Shown: piece by piece, positions 9,378-19,458 of the stretch | How positions within the stretch are numbered: the first letter of the stretch is position 1 | Layout of the letters: each line of letters opens with the position of its first letter | Assembly: GCF_964340395.1 (NCBI RefSeq) | Contig: NC_135559.1 | Coordinates: forward strand, 3,462,501 to 3,526,500 | From: Glandiceps talaboti | Taxonomy: Eukaryota > Hemichordata > Enteropneusta > Spengelidae | DNA length: 64,000 nucleotides | Reading direction: 5' to 3' | Made by a program: the position numbers and the translations under genes | Notes under the pieces: model-generated | What the model was told of the DNA's origin: nothing | The model's input: only the letters and a program-made list of their open reading frames with translations | The model's database searches: none

Positions 9378-10509
9378 TCAAAGGAATAGATCCAACCAAT
9401 TTCTCACATTAGCTGGAGAAAATAAATGACAGGAATGGCAAGTAAAAGAAAAAAATGGCGCCGCCCTGATAAAGAAAGTTATATTAATATCTAAATGCAC
9501 ATCCCACGGTATATATATAATTTACAGTTACCCCATTAATAATATACATGTATATCTATGGTGGTTAGTGTCCACCAATGCCATGCTGGTGGCATTTCAG
9601 AAATTATTCCCTTGGGGTTAGTTTCTTTACCAACCTTTCATATAATGGATAAAAAATAAATAATTTGAAGATAAAAATCTTCAACAAGCACCTCTTTCTT
9701 TTAATCAAACATAAAAATCAAAGTGCTCTGAAATTTGTAAAACATTCAAAATTCCCACATGACAGGACAACGTTCACTCTTGATACCACTCCACAATTTT
9801 GCTCTGGGCAGAAACCTTTTTAGACCATGTGATAACATTTTTTGAAACTGTGACCTTTTGTGGCATGGTCATTACAAAATCTCATAATTAGCTAAAGGAG
9901 ATACTATTATCTTTTACAACATTTCATCAAAATGAGAAATGAAATTCTTCAACATATCACTTTTATTCCTACACTTGACTACAGAGGGCGCTATACACCG
10001 CGTGCAGCTTCCTTGGCTGTGGCTGGACAACTAAAGTAAGGCATAGATACCACTTCAAGTGTCTCTAAGTACATTAACAGTTCAGCTGCCTATAACATAC
10101 TACATATTTAGAAAGTTACATTTCGATGCCAAATTAAAACTTTCTCTCATACTTGGAGAATTACAACAATACAACTCTTGCATAATAAAATGAAAGAGGC
10201 AATGCATAAAATGTTAAAATTACTTTACAAAAAGGAGTAAAAACTGCTAAAAATGTAATATAAATGAGATTATTGGTACCATCAGCTAGCAACCTCTGCA
10301 GATCAAAATATTATAAAAAAAAAAAAAAATACTTCTAAAAGTCAGCCTTGTCTAGATAAAAGTTTGAAATCTTTTTTTTTCCGATTTGTCAAAGCAATTT
10401 TCAAATATAGCATTAATTAACAGCATTTCATGTATATTAGTGAGTTGTATGAATAATGGGTGAAATTTGACATTTTTTTATAAATTTTGTTTATGCATTG
10501 AGGAGTTGG
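9378..10509. other. Unassigned intergenic DNA with one CTCF-like motif
   Basis: No gene is supported. ACTACAGAGGGCGC at 9978-9991 matches the right ten positions of the CTCF core consensus. Poly(A) and poly(T) runs occur near 10313 and 10372. Confidence 0.5.
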
Positions 10510-11065
10510 TGAAGTATCCACTCCCTCTTATTCCAATCTCCCCTTTCCTTATCTTACCCACCCTTGTCTCTCCTGTCCCCTCTTTGTCTGACTCAATTTC
10601 TTTTCCTTTCTCTCTCCTCTCTAATCAGCTGATATCTCCATCCCCAATATCCCTTTTATTTCTCCTTGCCTCCAAACTCTTCTCTCCCCATCACCTTACT
10701 TCTCCTTTCCACAGTATCTCCTTCATTACCTTTTCCCTCCTGGGCTCCCCTATTTCTCTCCCTCTGCCCATAATTTTACTTTCCCCTCATCCAATTCTCC
10801 CCTCCCACCAATTTACTGCTTTCATAAATCTCTCCTTCCATCATTTAGTCCAACCATCCTACCTGCATCCTGTCACTTTACTACATCCCCTATCTCCACC
10901 CCATCACTTTGCCCCCCCCCCCATCTCCACCCTCCGTCACTTTTATCCCCCTCCCCTACTTCCATCCTCCGTCACTTTACTCCACCCCTATCTCCACCCG
11001 ATTACTTTACTACCCCATCTCCACCCTCATTGTCACTTTCCCCCCCCCTCTCCCTACCATTTTAC
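10510..11065 (+). repeat. Pyrimidine-rich tract, ~555 bp
   Basis: The + strand is strongly biased to C and T. From about 10870 it becomes a degenerate tandem repeat of CTATCTCCACCC-TCACTTTAC units, 30-40 bp each. The 204-residue open frame over it is Ser/Pro/Leu-rich low complexity and is not taken as a gene. The tract lies within 1.2 kb downstream of the glypican stop codon, so it would read as polypurine in a long 3' UTR. Confidence 0.8.
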
Positions 11066-11669
11066 ATTATCAACAACATGAACACCTCGTCACACTAAAA
11101 TAAAAACTCCATATCCCGTATAAATCTGTCAACAACATTCACCATATGAGTAAAACTAACAACAGTCTTTGTTAATAAAAAAAGTTGTAAAAAACAAACT
11201 GTTCCAAAATGTTTGGCAGTATTGTGCTCTCTACAGCTAAATATAATATTACTTCCGTCTCCTCATGTGTAATCTGTATAGGAATAGATTACAACCATTT
11301 CATATATTCTTGTCATTTTTTAATGAACTCATTAAACTACCATACCATGGACACTTGGTCAAAACTTAGTTTCTATAGTTACGATGTGTATATATAAATA
11401 TTTACGGAGTGTACATATAATGTGTAATAGTTTTTAATCTAAAATTAAAATTTCCATTAAACCTTCATTTAATTGGTTTGTATTTCTGTAAAATATAAAT
11501 GACAGACTGTTCAGAATCAGGTCCATAATTGAATAGTTAGTTAACATGATCTTTCAAATTTCGCAGATCGATAAAATGCTGTTTTTGAAGATTTAAAAAA
11601 TATGACCTACGACCTACATGTTTTAAATAAAAATTTATACACAAGTCTTGCATAGTTTGTTTATTTCTT

Positions 11670-11887
11670 TTACCGCCTACAGATGAATACTGTTGCTATG
11701 GTAACTATGGTAGCAACTATTGATGATGATAATGATGGTGCTGATGAGTTGCCGTCTTGTCGTTCTTCTGGATTTTCTTTCACTATGGTTACTTCACCGT
11801 TTGGTGTGAATGTATTTTTAGACGTAGTTTCATCAAAAACGAATTCTATATCTTCTGTGGTTGCCTCTTGAATAGCAATATCTGGAC
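11670..11887 (-). CDS. GPC3/5: Glypican (GPC3/5 class), last exon: stem end and C-terminal membrane-anchor signal
   Basis: The terminal exon adds about 72 residues and ends at TAA (11672-11670). The acceptor reads TTTTGTAG before GTCCAG; the split codon AGT joins in phase with the preceding exon. The product is acidic and Thr/Ser-rich, then has a small-residue stretch (DGNSSAPS) and the hydrophobic run SIVATIVTIATVFI, as expected for a GPI-attachment signal, where the omega site would lie near DGNSS. The chain ends in CRR after the hydrophobic run, a little unusual for a GPI signal, so a short transmembrane anchor cannot be excluded. Glypicans are cell-surface heparan-sulfate proteoglycans. 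AATAAA occurs on the - strand only about 5 bp past the stop (11665-11660), so the true 3' end is uncertain. Confidence 0.85.
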
Positions 11888-12330
11888 CTACAAAACACAA
11901 GTCAGTATCATGAGTTGCTACAAAGATTTGTCAATCTCTGATATTGTTGCAATTCGTCATAGTTACCTGTTCCTTCATCAACCCCCACCCATCCCCCTCA
12001 AAACATGTTGATATCATGTGTTAATGCAAAGATTCCATTTGTCATGGTTACATGTTCCTTCACCCCCCCCCCCACCTTTTTCCCATTTTGCTCCTGTAAT
12101 ATTATATAACAATGTTTCAACCACATTTTGTTTAACTGTCTCATATACATCCATGTGATTTAGCCCTCATTTTACCTCATCTGGGGGGCACCTTCTTGTG
12201 ACATTCCTTTCAAAAAAGCACAAGATGGGTATAAACCAATATAAGATGCATCATAAGTTGACAAATAAGTACACATTACAATAGTTTCCATTGGTAACAA
12301 AAATGTCAAATGACTCAATAAAGTACTCAC

Positions 12331-12502
12331 TTTTTACGACATCTGGCTCTGCACCACTTCCTCCACTGCCCTCACAATCTTCATCATCCATATCACTGTT
12401 ACCAAAGCAACCACTTCCTGTGTCGACAACAACAACATCTCCATCACCACTGCCACTGGTATAAAACTCCTCTCCAGGTGCAGCTGACTTGCCTTTTAGT
12501 AA
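12331..12502 (-). CDS. GPC3/5: Glypican (GPC3/5 class), glycosaminoglycan-attachment exon
   Basis: 172 bp, acceptor TTTCAG and donor AAAA/GTGAGT. It enters in phase 0 and leaves one base of a codon. It encodes the end of the C-terminal helix (LLKGKS), then Ser-Gly sites in acidic context: SGSGDGD, TGSG and EGSGGSG. These are typical heparan-sulfate attachment sequences. Two cysteines (GCFGN and DEDCEG) lie among them, as in the GPC3/GPC5 group, where a Cys-Asp/Glu-rich-Cys segment sits beside the chains. This argues for GPC3/5 (Dally) over GPC1/2/4/6 membership. The following intron is 443 bp. Confidence 0.9.
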
Positions 12503-12735
12503 CTGAAATTAACATAACGAGATAGATTTGATAAATACCACAAGTTTCAAAATTAATTTACAAGGAAACTCCAACAAGAGAAAACAAACTTTTGCATGGT
12601 TACAGGAAATGACATAATTAGTGAGCATATCTATATTTGGTAATGAATAGAACCTGGTGACCTGATGACAGAAATACTGTTTAAAAAGAAAAAAATCTAA
12701 ATCTATCTTTTCTTTTCCAAATGACTGTGCCTTAC

Positions 12736-12859
12736 CTGCTGTATATGCCTTAATTTATCTGTTATTTTCTCGATGACTTGGTCACGCTGTCTTGATACTC
12801 TCATTTCTGGGTTGATATATCTGTCCTCTGCATTATCACCAACAACATTCTTGGCATAT
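12736..12859 (-). CDS. GPC3/5: Glypican (GPC3/5 class), C-terminal helix exon
   Basis: 124 bp, acceptor TTATAG and donor CAG/GTAAGG. Two bases carried over from the previous exon complete an Arg codon, and the exon ends in phase 0. The 42 residues include INPEMRV, then the helix QVIEKITDKLRHIQQ, which corresponds to the conserved helix of GPC3 and GPC5 that joins the core to the glycosaminoglycan region. It is too short to stand out as a free open frame, and its assignment rests on splice sites, matching phase and family similarity. The intron to the next exon is 233 bp. Confidence 0.88.
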
Positions 12860-13025
12860 CTATAATAAAACAAGTGAAAGATGCATCAATAAATCTATCA
12901 GAACTGTACAATATTCATAGTCTGTGAATCACCAAAATATACTCCTCTTTGCTATTGCTATTTCAACAACTTAAAGGCTCATAATTCAATTTCCGGTGGT
13001 GGCTCGCCTTGTATGTTCTATTATA

Positions 13026-13039
13026 CTGCCCTCTAGTGG
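13026..13039 (-). promoter_or_regulatory. CTCF-like motif in glypican intron
   Basis: On the - strand this reads CCACTAGAGGGCAG, a full match to the core consensus CCASYAGRKGGCRS. Whether it is bound is not known. Confidence 0.35.
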
Positions 13040-13262
13040 CCACATTTACAAAAATTTGGTCATTTTCTGCCACTCACAAAAGGAAGTACACTACAATTCC
13101 TGTGACTAAAATTGTACCTCCAGGACTCAAAATATAAAATTGTACAAAAATATTTATATGTCCAGTATCATGGCTATGCAGTTTGGTTCTTTTCAGTAAT
13201 TTTCTTATCTTGGTTTATTAGGTTGTTTTCTTGTTTTGACCTCCATCAACACTTACAACTAG

Positions 13263-13484
13263 TAACACTGAAGTAAAGCAATATCTCTATGTACTTCCAT
13301 TGTTTATAGCATTCATACCAAGTATGAAAGTATACTGTTTCAATTGGTTTATTTACAAGGCCAGCTTGTGGCCTTTCTAATGTGGTCAATTTGCAAATGA
13401 AACAGTATACTTTTACACTTGACTGATGATTTGGATGCTATAAATGATTGTGGTACATACAGAAAACGCTTTACCTTGGTGTTA
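13263..13484. mobile_element. Fold-back MITE family C, 222 bp
   Basis: The ends TAACACTGAAGTAAAGC and GCTTTACCTTGGTGTTA are inverted repeats. A second nested pair (AAAGTATACTGTTTCA / TGAAACAGTATACTTT) lies inside, giving arms of about 100 bp. The middle carries CTTTCTAATGTGGTCAATT. A second copy at 47382-47596 aligns end to end. It sits in the 4.5-kb glypican intron. Confidence 0.85.
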
Positions 13485-13859
13485 TGGGTTGTACACTGTT
13501 ATTACAGTGAACTCATACAACACACTCCCTGTAATGTCCAAAATTTATATTTCCACTAACTGAAATAACCTATAAAATGAAAAGGGCATACAGTACTGTA
13601 CTTCACCGTAATAAGACAACACTGAACCAGTGGATATACATGTATATCTTCCTGAGATCATCAAGCTTCTATGGACAATACTGATGATGCACACAAATTG
13701 TATTTTTACAAGTTTCACATGAGTCTACTTCTCTTATCAAGTTTAGTTTTGATTCCATTCTTAAACATTATACTGATTTTCACAGACTTTCATTTGTTGT
13801 TGTTTAGTTTTAGTCACCTAGCAAAGAGTCTGGAGCCCAAAATGTTGTGTTCAGAGAGG

Positions 13860-14500
13860 TTCTACGTAATTTGATGGTGTCTACACTGGTTCTACATAAT
13901 TTGATGGTGTCTACACTGGTTCAAGTTTGAGAATACAAATTGTATTCGTGCCTAGAAAAACTAACTGGTTAATAATAATAGAAGTTTCAAGTAATTTGGT
14001 GGCGCCTAGTAGACTGTAAGAAACATCGTCTCATTCCACCCTTACCAACTTAAAGGGGTTAACCAATGATTGAGGGTACCCTATCACAGCGTACCTTACA
14101 GATTTTGGTTCCTTGCTGGCGGTTTTAAGTTCATGAATACAAATTGTCAGTGCCTACAAATACTTACAAGACATCACTATAAGAAATTTCAAAACATATG
14201 TTTCTCAATCAAAAGTGGAAGAAGAGAACTTGTGTATCAATCTCAGTGCTTCCATGATGAATATACATAGTGTTATAAGAAATTTCAAGTTTAAGTTTGT
14301 GAATAACAATTGTATTTATACTGTTAGTACATAGAAAAACTGACTGGATAATAGTAAAAGAAGTTTCTAGTTAACTGTGAATACAAGCTGTGTCAGTGCA
14401 TAGAAAAACTGACTGGATAGCTATAAAAGTAGTTTCTAGTTAACTATTTTAAAGTTTGTGAATGCAAATTAAGTCAGTGCTGAGAAAACTGAGTGGATAA
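13860..14500 (+). repeat. Degenerate tandem repeat, ~65-100 bp unit
   Basis: Recurring blocks are GAATACAAATTGT, GTGCCTAGAAAAAC, ACTGGATAATA and AAGTTTCTAGTTAACT. About six units are recognisable within the glypican intron. The left end has a perfect 31-bp direct duplication containing GGTTCTAC-TAATTTGATGGT. Confidence 0.7.
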
Positions 14501-14849
14501 TAATCACATATCCAGGAAATGAGTTGTGTAGTTTGTTCTATGGTACACCATAACCTGAGTATTAGCTGTCTATGATTACATTGTAGATTACATCAGGAGG
14601 TTGAATAGACTTCCTCTTTCAATAATACATTGATTCTTACAATCACAAGAACTGACATCTCAGTCATGAAATTACAACAATTTCCTTCCTGCACAGGAAG
14701 TCATTGAATGCCCAAAATATATAGAAAAGTTATACTACGGTAATCACAAAATCACAATACTGTATTGATTCTTAATCTCATTTGAGTTTTAATGTTGTCA
14801 GATTTTGGTTAAGATGAACTTTGTAATGTCATCTTATCATAGTCGTCAT

Positions 14850-14966
14850 TGTTGTCCTTGTTGTTATTGTTGTTGTTGTTGTTGTTGTTAGGATGAACTT
14901 TGTAATGTCATATCATAGCCATTGTTGGTGTTGCTGTTGTTGTTGTTGTTATTATTGTTGTTGTTA
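14850..14966 (+). repeat. (GTT)n microsatellite, two blocks
   Basis: Two GTT-rich runs are separated by a repeat of ATGAACTTTGTAATGTCAT, which also precedes the first block, so the block with its leader is duplicated. Confidence 0.85.
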
Positions 14967-17133
14967 TGATTGAGTTTACTACAACTATAAACAGGGCTTT
15001 TATTAGATTTACTCTGTGTACCTCCTCTTTGAGGAAAGAACCCTATGAAACAAGAATTTCAGACTCGAGGCTATTTGCACTTATGCTGGTAATGCTTTCT
15101 GTTGCATTTTCACTTGCATTTGGCCAATGAAAATACCACAAACACTGATGCAAATACTGCAAGGATGCCCTCACAAGGCTTTGTAACATCATCAAGACAT
15201 TTCCAACACATCTTTTAAGAATGAAGCCTAATGTCTGCCAAGATGAAATAAACTCATTTTAAGTAATCACTTCACTCACGGTGATTAAAGTCAGAATTTC
15301 CTGTGTTAACCTTTCCTACCACTACTGTCTTTGTAGATCTACATGAGCCTCTAGCTAAATATCTGCATCAATGGATGAAGACTATACTACCAAACAGTTA
15401 TCATATTACATTTATAGTTGAAGGTTCAAGAGAAATGCTCTGTACCTGCTCCTGTAATTTGAGTATCTCCTTATCATTTTTCAGTTTTACACCACTACCG
15501 TATCTACACCTTGGTAGACTGGTATTACAAATATCTAGTGAATTCTACAAACTCCAACAGGTCAGTTGTTTATACCAGTCCGTGTCTATTTTTTAACACA
15601 GCAGGAGGCAGTATTCACAGAAACTTTGCAGTTTTGGAAATTAACCCTAGTCCAGAACGCCAAACTATTTCTGGTACAAGTATGCAAAATGTATCCATGG
15701 TCAAAGGTTACATTGTTTCCATTTCATCTAACATGATGAATAGAGATGAACATTGCTCAATAATTTAACTTTTTGTTTTTCTTTGTGACCGGATGTTACG
15801 CGCCTGTCTACTGTACTGGCTGAATTAGTGTAACACATCGGCCAACCCCATAGGAGGCCGGTGAGGGTGAAACGTCACAACGTATCTTACAGTCTAGTGA
15901 CACCACTACATCCAGTCACTATTCCCACTATTTACAATAATAGTGAACTAGCAGAGCCACAGACTCAGTCAGGATTAGGTAGTAGACCGACAAAGATGTT
16001 CCTGTTAGTTTCATAAACAGGTTGAATCAAATGACATTTGGATGCTACCGACATAAACATTCATAGCAGTTGCTACTTCTGCACCAAGACTCCAAATTCG
16101 GAGCGATTACAGTGTCACTGAGCTAAGCATTAGGACAACACAGTTCAGCGACTATTAATTGGTTATTCAAACAAAGAAGTTCAGTGGTTGTTTAATAAGC
16201 ACATTCAGATGAAAGTGAAGTTTGTTGACAAATGTGATGCGAGGTATTGTCTCCACTTTTTAACCTCAAAACCACCCCAAGTTCTGACCACTACTACATT
16301 GTATAATGGCCTATTTACACGACACCAGAGTTCACTTGGGGAAAACATCTTCCATATCAAAATCACATATAAATGTTTGCTCAGAAACAGAATTTTGTGT
16401 GAGTACGTATCTCTAGTTATTAACTGGGTTTTTCATAGTGTGGGACATCCTGGCAATCAGGTGATTACTGCACTTTAAACATGGCGGTTACACTTCCATA
16501 GTTTAACCCTTTCTGTTATCATAATCCAACTCATACACTCCAAAATGATGGCATGTCATCAGTCAAATCTTACTACTTTCAAATTCTCTTGATACAATAA
16601 TCTGCCTATTTGCCTGATTGCTCAGGTTTAAAGGCTAATTTGTTGCCTGCCTTTTGTCAGATAGTATTACCCAGACTATGCACTATCACCTTAAAGATTA
16701 CAGTTTTCACATATGGGAACATTTGCTACAGGGACTGGGGTCATGCAAAGGTTAAAGGTCATTGAAAGGTTATCCCAGACACAGAAATGGGTAAGCAACA
16801 TTTACTTTGAGGAATGCTCTAAAACAAGTGACTGTGGTAGAACAGTGACAACTCATCACTTACAGTAAGTATATGGGTACAGTGAACACTGCAGTAATTC
16901 CTCTATGAAAATCCATGACAACAATGAGCAGCTGGTGATTTTTGGTAATAAATTTGGTATGTGCATGTGGACATGTGAATGTCTCGCCAATAAGTGTTGT
17001 TACAGAAAGTTGACATTTATACATGGTATAAACAATTTGGCCAGCTCCACTTTTAAGCACAAACCAGGAAAACAACTCTGAGGCAGTAACCTCCTGAAGT
17101 AGGTTGCCTAGTATTCTATATTATGTATTAATT
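14967..17133. other. Glypican intron sequence, no gene supported
   Basis: Open frames here (15303-15768, 16188-16478) show no recognisable family and no splice context that fits. A fragment of MITE family B lies at 15829-15896, ending CGTATCTTACAGTCTA. Confidence 0.5.
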
Positions 17134-17312
17134 GAGGGCACTCTAGGTGGCCAAGCAGTTAGCAGTCTGGGTTCAATGTCAGCTGGATTTGATTAGAATA
17201 ATTACCCAGGTCTGTATGTAAGAACAAGTGCTCACTTTGACCCTGTTGAACAACACCCAGGTATTCCCTGGGTATTCCGGTTTCCTCCTACTGCAACAAC
17301 ACTAGGGTGCTG
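17134..17312 (+). mobile_element. tRNA-derived SINE-like element
   Basis: TGGCCAAGCAG (17148-17158) fits a pol III A box, and GGTTCAATGTC (17170-17180) fits a B box. The two are only 11 bp apart, closer than in a tRNA, so the head is probably deleted. The body has the CCTGGGTATTCCGGTTTCCT type of sequence. It lies in the glypican intron, 66 bp past the exon 17378-17628 in the direction of transcription. Confidence 0.5.
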
Positions 17313-17377
17313 CACTATGGCAACAAATTTCTCAATTTATTTGGACGAATTATTTATCTATTTTGTATTCAACTTAC

Positions 17378-17628
17378 CTTCCTTTCCGGTCTCCAATCCA
17401 GCATTCATAGTCCGATCTCATCGCTACATTGTCATTACTGCAAAGTTGTTGGGGTAAATTTTTATAAAAAAGTTTTTTGGAAGCAAGTTTTCCAACAGAA
17501 TTTCTGATTCTGTCATATAAATCTAAGTTTGGAGGCATAGCAACCGGAAAACTAGCTGTTGTATTGCCATACATGGATTCTACCGAACTTCTCTTCTGTC
17601 TTGGTGGATGACCACAGAACTTTCTCAC
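17378..17628 (-). CDS. GPC3/5: Glypican (GPC3/5 class), exon with furin-type site and last core cysteines
   Basis: 251 bp. The acceptor is CTGTAG before GTGAGAAAG and the donor is AAG/GTAAGT. It enters in phase 0 directly after the LLEE end of the large exon and leaves two bases. The product begins VRKFCGH and soon reaches RQKR, a basic proprotein-convertase site at the place where GPC3 has RQYR, so furin-type cleavage into disulfide-linked halves is likely. It continues with a Ser/Thr-rich linker, an amphipathic helix (YDRIRNSVGKLASKKLF) and two more conserved cysteines (QQLCSN and YECWIG); the Trp after the last Cys is typical of glypicans. The ATG-like start of the open frame is a GTG inside the exon and is not a real start. 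Confidence 0.93.
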
Positions 17629-17699
17629 CTACAGACAAGAAACATAACAAAACAAATGAAATCAGTACTGGCTGGTATGCCACTATGACATGTAAGGCA

Positions 17700-17805
17700 G
17701 CAGTCTTTGTATTATGGAAAAGATGAAGTTACAAACTGTAACCATGGTTACAACTTACCAGTCCAGTGTGTTAAGTTACAAACTGTAACCATGGTTACCA
17801 GTTCA
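17700..17805 (+). repeat. Short direct duplication containing a palindrome
   Basis: AAGTTACAAACTGTAACCAT followed by GGTTAC occurs twice, about 50 bp apart. Each copy holds the 14-bp palindrome GTAACCATGGTTAC. It lies within the 1.1-kb intron between two glypican exons. Confidence 0.8.
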
Positions 17806-17920
17806 CTCATACTGAATGGCTAACTGAACTACATTGTCATATAATTTACATGTTGTGCATACTTAAAGGTCCACAGCATTTTCTGTAAGTTCAGACTACG
17901 AGATACATCAGTCTTTGTTG

Positions 17921-18115
17921 AGTGAGTGTATGTGTGTGTGTGTGTGTGCATGTGTGTTGTGCATGGTGAGTGTGTGCGTGTGTGTGCATATGTGTTTGCT
18001 ACTTCTGCACGTATGTGTATGAGTTTGTGAGTGCATGTGTGTAACATGTATGTATGTGTGTATCTATGCATGCGTGGGTGCATGCATATATGTATGAATG
18101 TATGCATGTGCGTAT
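17921..18115 (+). repeat. TG/TGTA-rich microsatellite
   Basis: A purine-pyrimidine alternating stretch of TGTG, TGCA and TGTATG units. The open frames on both strands are repeat artefacts rich in Cys/Val or His/Thr. Confidence 0.85.
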
Positions 18116-18279
18116 GTTTTGTTTTGGTCTTTCCAGAACGACTTTGCTATAGTAGCCATAAGGTTTTTTGGTCTTTGCTAAGATCAACATTTCTAAGTGA
18201 TTGTGATATGATATCAATAAACGTAGGTGTGGGAATCCTCATCAAGGAATGACATTTTGGAGTCTAAGCTGGGATCAAC

Positions 18280-18750
18280 CTTCAGAGACGATGATCAGAT
18301 TAGACGAAAGTGTGGGAGTAGTCATTAATAAATGAATGTAGCTGTAGGTTTTTCAGTCTTTCTTAAGATGGACAATTCTTGCAGACACCTATCAAATATC
18401 AAGGTACATGTGAGATTAAATAAATGAATCAGAATCTTATATAGCTGTAGGTTTTATTTTGATGTTGCCAGTGATAGAAATTTCTTGTGCTCTATTGCTG
18501 GTTTGATGAAAGACTTCAAGACACATATCAAATATCATGGTAGATATGAAAGTAGCAATTAATAAATGAATCTATGTGTATACATGTATTGCTGTAGGTT
18601 TGATTTTGGTCCTGCCTTGAGATTTTTCATAAGGACTGACATTTTTCACAGACACCTTAGCTATCAAATATCATGGTAGAGATGGGAGTAATCATTAATG
18701 AATGAATCTGTAATTGTATATTGCGGTAGGTCTGATTTTGGTCATGCCAG
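18280..18750 (+). repeat. Degenerate tandem repeat beside a glypican exon, ~110-150 bp unit
   Basis: Four units share CAAATATCATGGTAGA, GGAGTAATCATTAATAAATG, GCTGTAGGTTT and GATTTTGGTC. The last unit ends about 17 bp from the donor site of the large exon at 18767. Confidence 0.8.
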
Positions 18751-18766
18751 AGATATACCTTCTTAC

Positions 18767-19458
18767 CTCTTCTAAGAGAACAGGTCCATTGTCCATAGCA
18801 TGCATGATAGCATCACTTATCCTATCTGCCAGATCAGACAAAACAACTTGTATGTTATAAATTCCACGCATTCCCATGGTATGTTGATCCAACTGATCAA
18901 TATAAGAGTTCCAATCAGCGTTGACATCAGCTACAGTTGCAAGGCATCCTTTCATGACGTTCAGACAGAAGCTGTTACAAGGTTTAATTCCGGGGACACC
19001 GTTACAATAACTACAGTAGTTTAATTTTAGCAGTGCTTTACTACACTCCCTGGTTAAGACTATGTAATCCGTTGTGTTTATCACCTCGATTCCAAGATTC
19101 AGAGCTTGGATGAAAACTCGGGCAGCTTCTAGGGACTTCTGTAAATGGATTCCAACTTTCTGTGGTATATTTCCAAAAGGTTTGACTTTCTCAGTTACAT
19201 CATTCAAGCATTCTTGATAGTCTGGTGTAAGAACGGTTTGTGAGTGGATTTCATAAACGTACACCAAAGGAAATAATTCACTAAAGAATTTAATCACTGT
19301 ATTTTCAAGGTCTATTTCTTTTCCTTGGACATAGAATGCCAGGTTTTCATAAAACTTGGGTATGATGGCATTTGCTTGTATGGCCATATTGTGATACATC
19401 TCGCGTACAACTTTGGTTGTTTCTTCCTCAGCATCCACTATGTAGTTATCAAACTCCT
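18767..19458 (-). CDS. GPC3/5: Glypican (GPC3/5 class), large core exon, partial gene
   Basis: 692 bp, acceptor TATTACAG before AGGAG and donor GAAGAG/GTAAGA. It starts two bases into a codon, so an upstream exon exists. It encodes about 230 residues of the glypican core. Near the start is the helix EEFDNYIVDAEEE, then ECLNDV and VKPFGNIP, then the signature ALNLGIEVINTTDY, shared closely with GPC3 and GPC5. The cysteine cluster follows: RECSK, NYCSYCNG, KPCNSFC and MKGC. Seven conserved cysteines lie here and three in the next exon, leaving four of the usual 14 for the missing exons. Glypicans anchor heparan sulfate at the cell surface and tune Hedgehog, Wnt and BMP signalling. An NTT sequon is present in the signature. 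The Met at 19471 is intronic and is not the start. Confidence 0.95.

Noticed and set aside
10467-11081. 204-residue open frame on the + strand
   Set aside because: It is Ser/Pro/Leu low complexity produced by the pyrimidine tract. There is no domain, and frame-shifted tracts are also open.
16188-16478. 96-residue frame in the glypican intron
   Set aside because: No family similarity was recognised, and no nested-gene signals were seen.
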